A stretch of DNA of 64,000 bases from Caprella mutica (lineage: Eukaryota > Arthropoda > Malacostraca > Amphipoda > Caprellidae). The translations under genes were made by a program, and so were the position numbers. Each line of letters opens with the position of its first letter. The stretch's first letter is position 1. The stretch is taken from positions 186,001 through 250,000 of the forward strand of contig CANNZV010000327.1 in assembly GCA_947561585.1 (NCBI GenBank), in the 5' to 3' direction. Below are positions 59,651-64,000 of this stretch, one piece after another. Under the pieces are notes generated by a model. That model had not been told where the DNA came from, made no database searches, and saw only the letters and a program-made list of their open reading frames with translations.

Positions 59651-60126
59651 CTAAGTACTATATTTACTAAAACAATATTCTTTAAAAAGCTTCTTAAATT
59701 TAAAATCTGACATTGGTTCTAATAAAATAGTAGGAAGTTTATTGTACAATTCTATGGATCTAAAAATAGTAAAATTTCGCTCCAATTCTGTTCGAATGGG
59801 AGGAAGATAAAACCTATTTGTTCTGGTATTATGCTCGTGAGAAGGGATGAAGTCAGTAAAAGATTTATTTAAAAGATGAGTCTCGTAATATAATGCTCTA
59901 CGTAACAATTTCATTAAAAAATAGTCCGTGACATTGTCAAGTTTTAAAAGTTTCAGATTTATATACATTTCATTTAAAACCATAGTGGGGATTGTTCTTG
60001 AAATATTATTGATTAAAACTTTTAGTGGTTGCAAATGAATATTAAAAGTTTCACACATGAACCATTGTACATGTTTCAAGGTAACGAGAGGAGCTGGATG
60101 TCTCTCTGTGTACCTATTGACATTGT
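59651..60126 (-). pseudogene. Non-LTR retrotransposon reverse transcriptase, C-terminal tail fragment
   Basis: The minus-strand frame is open from about 60150 to a stop at 59651. It reads RHPAPLVTLKHVQWF, then near the C-terminus HEHNTRTNRFYLPPIRTELE and SIELYNKLP. The pattern H-x-x-NTR ... LP..RTEL ... LYN-LP is the typical tail after the reverse transcriptase domain of jockey/CR1-type LINE proteins. The catalytic FxDD region is absent, so the fragment is 5' truncated and cannot be active. The first ATG in frame (60079) is not a natural start, as similarity continues upstream. Immediately upstream on this strand, 'tttgtttttatcttacag' (60144-60127) looks like a 3' splice site. Confidence 0.8.
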
Positions 60127-60189
60127 CTGTAAGATAAAAACAAAGGTATAACTATTGTAGATCGAATTGTTTAAATTAAAGTTAAAAAT

Positions 60190-60600
60190 AATGACAAGTG
60201 GCATATAGTTGTACCACTAGAACACCCCCCCCCCCCCACACACACACACCCTTTCTTTCTCTCTCTTTTTTTCCTTTGTTTCTTGCTCTCTTTCTCTCTC
60301 TCTCTCTTTCTTCATTCCTCTCTTTCTTTTTTCTTTCTTGCTGCCTCGCTTTCATATTTTTTGCTTTCTTTCTTTCTTATTTCTGTTTTTCTTTCTCTTC
60401 TCTTTCTTGCTGCCTCCCTTTCTGCCTCTCTTTCTTTTTATACCTTTCTCCCTCTCTCTCCTGTGCACGCACACGTACATTATGTACTCCTAGTGCACAG
60501 AAGAGTGTGTGTGTGTTTGATATTCACACACACACACACACACACACACATACCCCGCGACACACAACGTTTTACAATTTTCGGATCATTGGGAAATGAA
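60190..60600. repeat. Microsatellites and pyrimidine tract
   Basis: A C run and (ca)n near 60223-60249, then a C/T tract of about 200 bp (tttctttctctc), then (tg)n near 60505 and (ca)n at 60524-60551. A further (tg)n lies at 60655-60671. The 133- and 144-residue plus-strand frames here are low-complexity (SFFLS, HTHTHT) and not genes. Confidence 0.93.
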
Positions 60601-60747
60601 ACATGGCTGTTTCATTTCCCCAAAATATATATACATCATGTGTGTTGGCTGTGCTATGTGTGTGTGTGTGTTGTACATTCTCATAATTATTTACATTTGT
60701 CTTGTTTCTATCAGTGACAACTTTTGGTTTTTGTACTTTATGACGAC

Positions 60748-60840
60748 ATTTGTTGTTTTTTATGACGATGCTAAGTTCCTCCTTCGGAGGAACGTTTGTT
60801 GTTTTTTATGACGATGCTGAGTTCCTCCTTCGGAGGAACT
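60748..60840 (+). repeat. Two-copy 46-bp repeat with identical hairpins
   Basis: Each copy has 'gttttttatgacgatgct' then the hairpin GTTCCTCC-TTC-GGAGGAAC (60775-60793 and 60821-60839; 8-bp stem). The second is followed by 'tttttgtttttttttttt'-like T-rich sequence. Confidence 0.9.
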
Positions 60841-60869
60841 TTTGTTTTTTTTTTTTGATTTTTTACGAC

Positions 60870-61960
60870 AGTGCAAAAAAGCTAAGAGATCATCCCATCA
60901 GATTTTGAGAAAAAGTGAAGGACCATTTCAGTGCAAAATAAAAAAGGGTTGAAATTGAATCTCGGGTTGACTGGGGGGATTTTGGAAAATCGAGAAACCT
61001 AAGATTCCTACCAGGATCGAGACAAATCTGAAACTTTTTTCAAAATTGAAATCGGACGTATTTAAAGACCTCCACGGTTCGGGGCAAGGTTTCCCCAACG
61101 TGGATAGCCCAATATCTCTGGACCGGGGAGGTTGCACTAAAAAAAAAGACACTTATGCATGATCAGCAGCCTCATACCTTGATACATGATGCACTTTAAG
61201 AAAAATTCATGACCTAATACCCAATTTAGTAAAAATTTGGTCGCGGACGATCAAGCCTGAGTAAAAAATTATTGTCACCATCGGATTCGGGGTGGTCTCT
61301 GGACCCGGAAGAAATTCAAAGCGAGCCCATTTTCGAAAAGAAATACCCATTAAATGGTCTGGGAAAGGCTGAATTTTTTGGGCAATTTTACAAAAATCGT
61401 TAGGATGGGATTTCCCTGATTTTCTAACACGACGCGTATGGCGGTCTCAGGTACGACGGGTGTAAAAAGCTAAGAAATTCATAGAGCCGATTTTGAGAAA
61501 AAGTGAATAAAGTGAAATTTTTCGTCTCGTCCACTTGGGATAGCCCTGGGGGCCGTATTTCGGCTCAAATCGAAAAAAATTGAAGTAAACATATTTTCTC
61601 TTGCTTATTTCTACAAATAATTATGGGAAAAAATTTTGATCCCCCAACTGTGTCCAATTTGGATCGGGGCAAAATCCCTTGGGGCACCCACAAGAGGGTC
61701 CAAACCGAGCACAATCGCTAGGCAGGAGAATTTGGTTTCCGAAACGCTCAATCGTTTTCGCAAATCTCACGAGCCTCCGATGGGTCCACAGTCCGATCAC
61801 CTGATCCCAAGAGAAGAATAGTGTTAATAATAATTTCTATGCAGAAATTTATAATTATTTTTATGGTCGCCCGCGCTCTTGCAGAGAACGGGTGACTATG
61901 TGTGTAGTGTCTAAAAAAAGGGGGCGGAGCCTACCCGACGGGGCGGGGCCCATGATTCCA
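60870..61960. other. GC-richer unique island, possible part of an unidentified repeat
   Basis: Base composition differs clearly from neighbours. 'aaaaagctaaga' followed by 'gattttgagaaaaagtgaa' occurs at 60876 and again at 61464, about 590 bp apart, so a larger diverged unit may be present twice. Frames at 60928-61152 (minus) and 61636-61821 (plus) have no recognisable motif. 61905-61955 is very G-rich. Confidence 0.5.
61866..61896. other. Two-part hairpin at the island's right side
   Basis: GTCGCCCG pairs with CGGGTGAC (one mismatch), then CTCT with AGAG around loop TGC, separated by a cg/aa internal loop. It is followed closely by 'gggggcggagcc'. Confidence 0.7.
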
Positions 61961-62019
61961 CCCCTTTTTCACGAATCGGGATGAATGTTGGACTAGGTCT
62001 ATTCGTACCCTTCAGTTGT

Positions 62020-62105
62020 ACCCTTCATCAAAAACATGCACCCCCTCATCTAAACATGCACCTCTTCATCAAAACATGCACCCATTCATCTAAACATGCC
62101 CTCTT
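62020..62105. repeat. Minisatellite, ~20-bp unit, 4 copies
   Basis: Unit 'catcaaaacatgcaccccct' with variants (catctaaacatgcacc). Confidence 0.88.
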
Positions 62106-62225
62106 CACTCTCCCTTCAATTGTTACTCACAAGATCACAGCTGATCAGTTCGCATGTCCTGCAAACATTAATTCCTTCGATTACATTAGTTACAAAAAGT
62201 TCATTAGGGCTGAGATTAGTTGGGG

Positions 62226-62302
62226 AAGATACATTATATAACAGGTATAAAGGCATGTGTTACATTATATAACAGGTATAGAGGTATGCCTTACATTACA
62301 TA
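62226..62302. repeat. Two-copy tandem repeat, ~37-bp unit
   Basis: 'tacattatataacaggtata' then 'aaggcatgtgt' or 'gaggtatgcct', twice. Confidence 0.85.
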
Positions 62303-62885
62303 TATATCATGTATATGCAATGATGCATCCATGAATGGATAGTTACAGCCATTATCATATTGATTTGCTAGTTTTGTCCAAGGATAACTCTTACAGCCTT
62401 TTATTCTAAGTATTCCTCAGAGTATGTATGATGGATAGAATATAACATCATCAAAGAATAAAATTTGAAATTATATAGCAAATATGGAAAAAACAATTAA
62501 TTTGAGAAATAATTAATTTTGAATGAATAAAACTCTTTTCAGAACTTATAATGTATTATCTTATTGAAAAATATCAGATTGAATGAGATTTAGAACATAG
62601 ATTCGTGATATTTACGCATTAATTGGCTAACTCTTCAGTTGGTGTCATTCTGATCTGCCTTCTTACGACCCAAACTGTATAACTGAAGTTCAAGTTTGAT
62701 ACCAGGAGGTTAAACGAGACATTAGGAGGTTGTAGTTACGCCATGTCTGCCAATAGAGATAGAAGTTTGTAAGGTAATATTGTAGGAATAATGACAGGAA
62801 CATTCAAACTATATTCCCTGGTTAACTTCTAATTTGTGTCAGTAAATCAAATTATTTAAATTTTGATTATGGGCCTAGTGAGTGA

Positions 62886-63025
62886 AGGATACAGTAACAT
62901 ATCGGGTATGGTAATCAACTGATCTAATCTAGATTGACGTGACCACCCGTCACGTGTGTTGTTTTGGTGACGTCATATTTTGCGTCGTCTTTTGGTTACT
63001 ATACCCGTTTAAGTTCCTGTATCCT
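62886..63025. mobile_element. Short MITE-like inverted repeat, 140 bp
   Basis: Left AGGATACAGTAACATATCGG then 'gtatggtaatcaa'. Reversed right AGGATACAGGAACTTAAACG then 'ggtatagtaaccaa'. The centre holds 'gtgacgtcat'. No clear target duplication. It lies about 50 bp left of the piggyBac-like MITE. Confidence 0.68.
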
Positions 63026-63075
63026 GAGATTGTGTAATAATTTTTTACACTCATTTGATGACTCAGTTCCTACTG

Positions 63076-63560
63076 TTAACCCAAATAAGTTTTCGACTGT
63101 CAGAATCAACGAGAAGGTTTGACTATGTGTTAAAAAAACATATATCTTATTTATAAACCTAAGCTACTATATTTTTTACAAGTTTTTAGTATATACTAAA
63201 ATAATGTGCACTATATTTCAAGTAAAAACATTGAATATATACGGAAAAATAAATACATAGCTATGTAAGACATTGGCAACTGAGAGAACTGAACTGTGAT
63301 TGGTGGAGTGTGAACCAATCAGAGCTCCATAGAATGGGCTAACCAAACTGTATTTCTAAGTTGCCACAAGTCACTAAAGTATAAGTAATTCCATAATTAA
63401 CACTGATACGTAAATATTTTTTAACTTTTAAATACAAAAATATATTTGCTATTTATGTAGAAACAAAGTCAAGAAAGGCCAGTAAATTTTAAGGAATGAC
63501 ATCGGCAATAATTAAAAAAAGACGTGCCTAGAGAACACACGTCAAACTTATTAGGGTTAA
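63076..63560 (-). mobile_element. piggyBac-like MITE (family A), complete copy
   Basis: TTAA at 63076-63079 and 63557-63560 enclose a 477-bp element. Left end CCCAAATAAGTTTTCGACTG. Reversed right end CCCTAATAAGTTTGACGTG. The body is the reverse of the 21.11 kb copy over its whole length ('attggcaactgagagaact', 'ggtggagtgtgaaccaatca', 'aggccagtaaattttaagga'). No transposase. Confidence 0.9.
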
Positions 63561-63564
63561 TAAT

Positions 63565-63970
63565 TTTAATATTTAATAAATTTGACAAAATTATTGACTC
63601 AAAATGTAGGTGTAGGTACAATGTTCATTTTCGCCTTTTCATTTTCTCCCTCCCCTTTCTGTATTTATAGCATTGGTGTGACATTGTGTCCAGTGTAGTA
63701 TATAATTCAACACACAGACAATCACACTTAACATTATTTAGAAACAATAAGCTCTTCAGTGAAATTAACCTGAATTATTCATTAAAATTGTATATGATTC
63801 AAAAACCTTCATTTATATACAGTTAATTAAAAAAATATATATATCTTGATGATGTTGATCTTTACTAATATTATTTATTATCCATGCATAGATATCTTAA
63901 AGAAGGGAATAAAGAATTCATTCTTTTGTAACTAACCAATCAATAATTATATCATACTAATTCAATACTA
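63565..63970. other. AT-rich sequence, no gene seen
   Basis: No supported feature between the MITE and the element that starts at the window edge. Confidence 0.5.
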
Positions 63971-63972
63971 TA

Positions 63973-64000
63973 GGGTCTGACGGGGTATCACTGCGCACAA
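63973..64000 (+). mobile_element. Start of a second GGGTCGGACGGGG-type element (cut by window edge)
   Basis: TA then GGGTCTGACGGGGTATCACT then 'gcgca', one mismatch to the left end of the 35185 element. Only 28 bases are visible. Confidence 0.8.

Noticed and set aside
60198..60717. 133- and 144-residue frames
   Set aside because: They run through a C/T tract and CA/TG microsatellites and are low-complexity.
60775..60860. Bacterial rho-independent terminator
   Set aside because: Hairpin plus T run fits the shape, but nothing else here is bacterial and the hairpin is part of a tandem repeat.
1..64000. Telomeric or centromeric satellite
   Set aside because: No TTAGGG/TTAGG-type arrays, and the many different short arrays with unique DNA between do not resemble a single centromeric satellite.

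Overview
The window reads as nuclear DNA of an animal, most likely an invertebrate. It is strongly AT-rich, has no long open reading frame, no bacterial gene spacing, no operons and no complete host gene. It is packed with minisatellites and with remains of cut-and-paste DNA transposons (TTAA-flanked piggyBac-like, TA-flanked mariner/pogo-like, and a foldback-like element), plus two broken non-LTR retrotransposon fragments. The 38.5-39.0 kb array, built on TGACCTTGACCTTTGACC followed by an 'accaagtttcatgcaatatgg' type phrase, resembles repeats I associate with mollusc and other marine invertebrate genomes. That points weakly to a lophotrochozoan; the species cannot be fixed from this sequence alone.

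Layout. 0-22 kb: AT-rich non-coding DNA with separate minisatellites (70 bp at 2.85 kb, 15 bp at 7.9 kb, 31 bp at 10.0 kb, 56 bp at 11.9 kb, 38 bp at 16.4 kb). It also holds a pogo-like MITE at 5.54 kb, a possible 1.3 kb element at 8.16-9.43 kb with minisatellite inverted ends, and a complete piggyBac-like MITE at 21.11-21.60 kb. 22.2-27.4 kb: a foldback-like structure about 5.2 kb long whose two arms carry the same two minisatellite families in mirror order and end at matching inner and outer sequences. 27.9-35 kb: more arrays (19 bp with AP-1-like motifs, 29 bp) and a broken LINE endonuclease. 35.18-36.50 and 37.27-38.35 kb: two TA-flanked elements with inverted ends; the window's last 28 bases start another copy of the first. 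38.5-46 kb: dense arrays, ending in a 1.4 kb array of 21/24-bp units. 46.5-57.1 kb: several diverged copies of a long repeat in both orientations with nested MITEs. 57-64 kb: a LINE reverse transcriptase tail at 59.65-60.13 kb, microsatellites, a GC-richer island with hairpins, and a complete piggyBac-like MITE at 63.08-63.56 kb.

No set of genes works together here. The unifying pattern is that several inverted-repeat elements carry minisatellites inside them or in their termini (8.2, 22.2, 35.2 and 43.4/55.5 kb). I infer that non-autonomous DNA transposons seed or carry part of the minisatellite load of this genome. Coordinates of degenerate arrays are approximate, and all alignments were done by eye.
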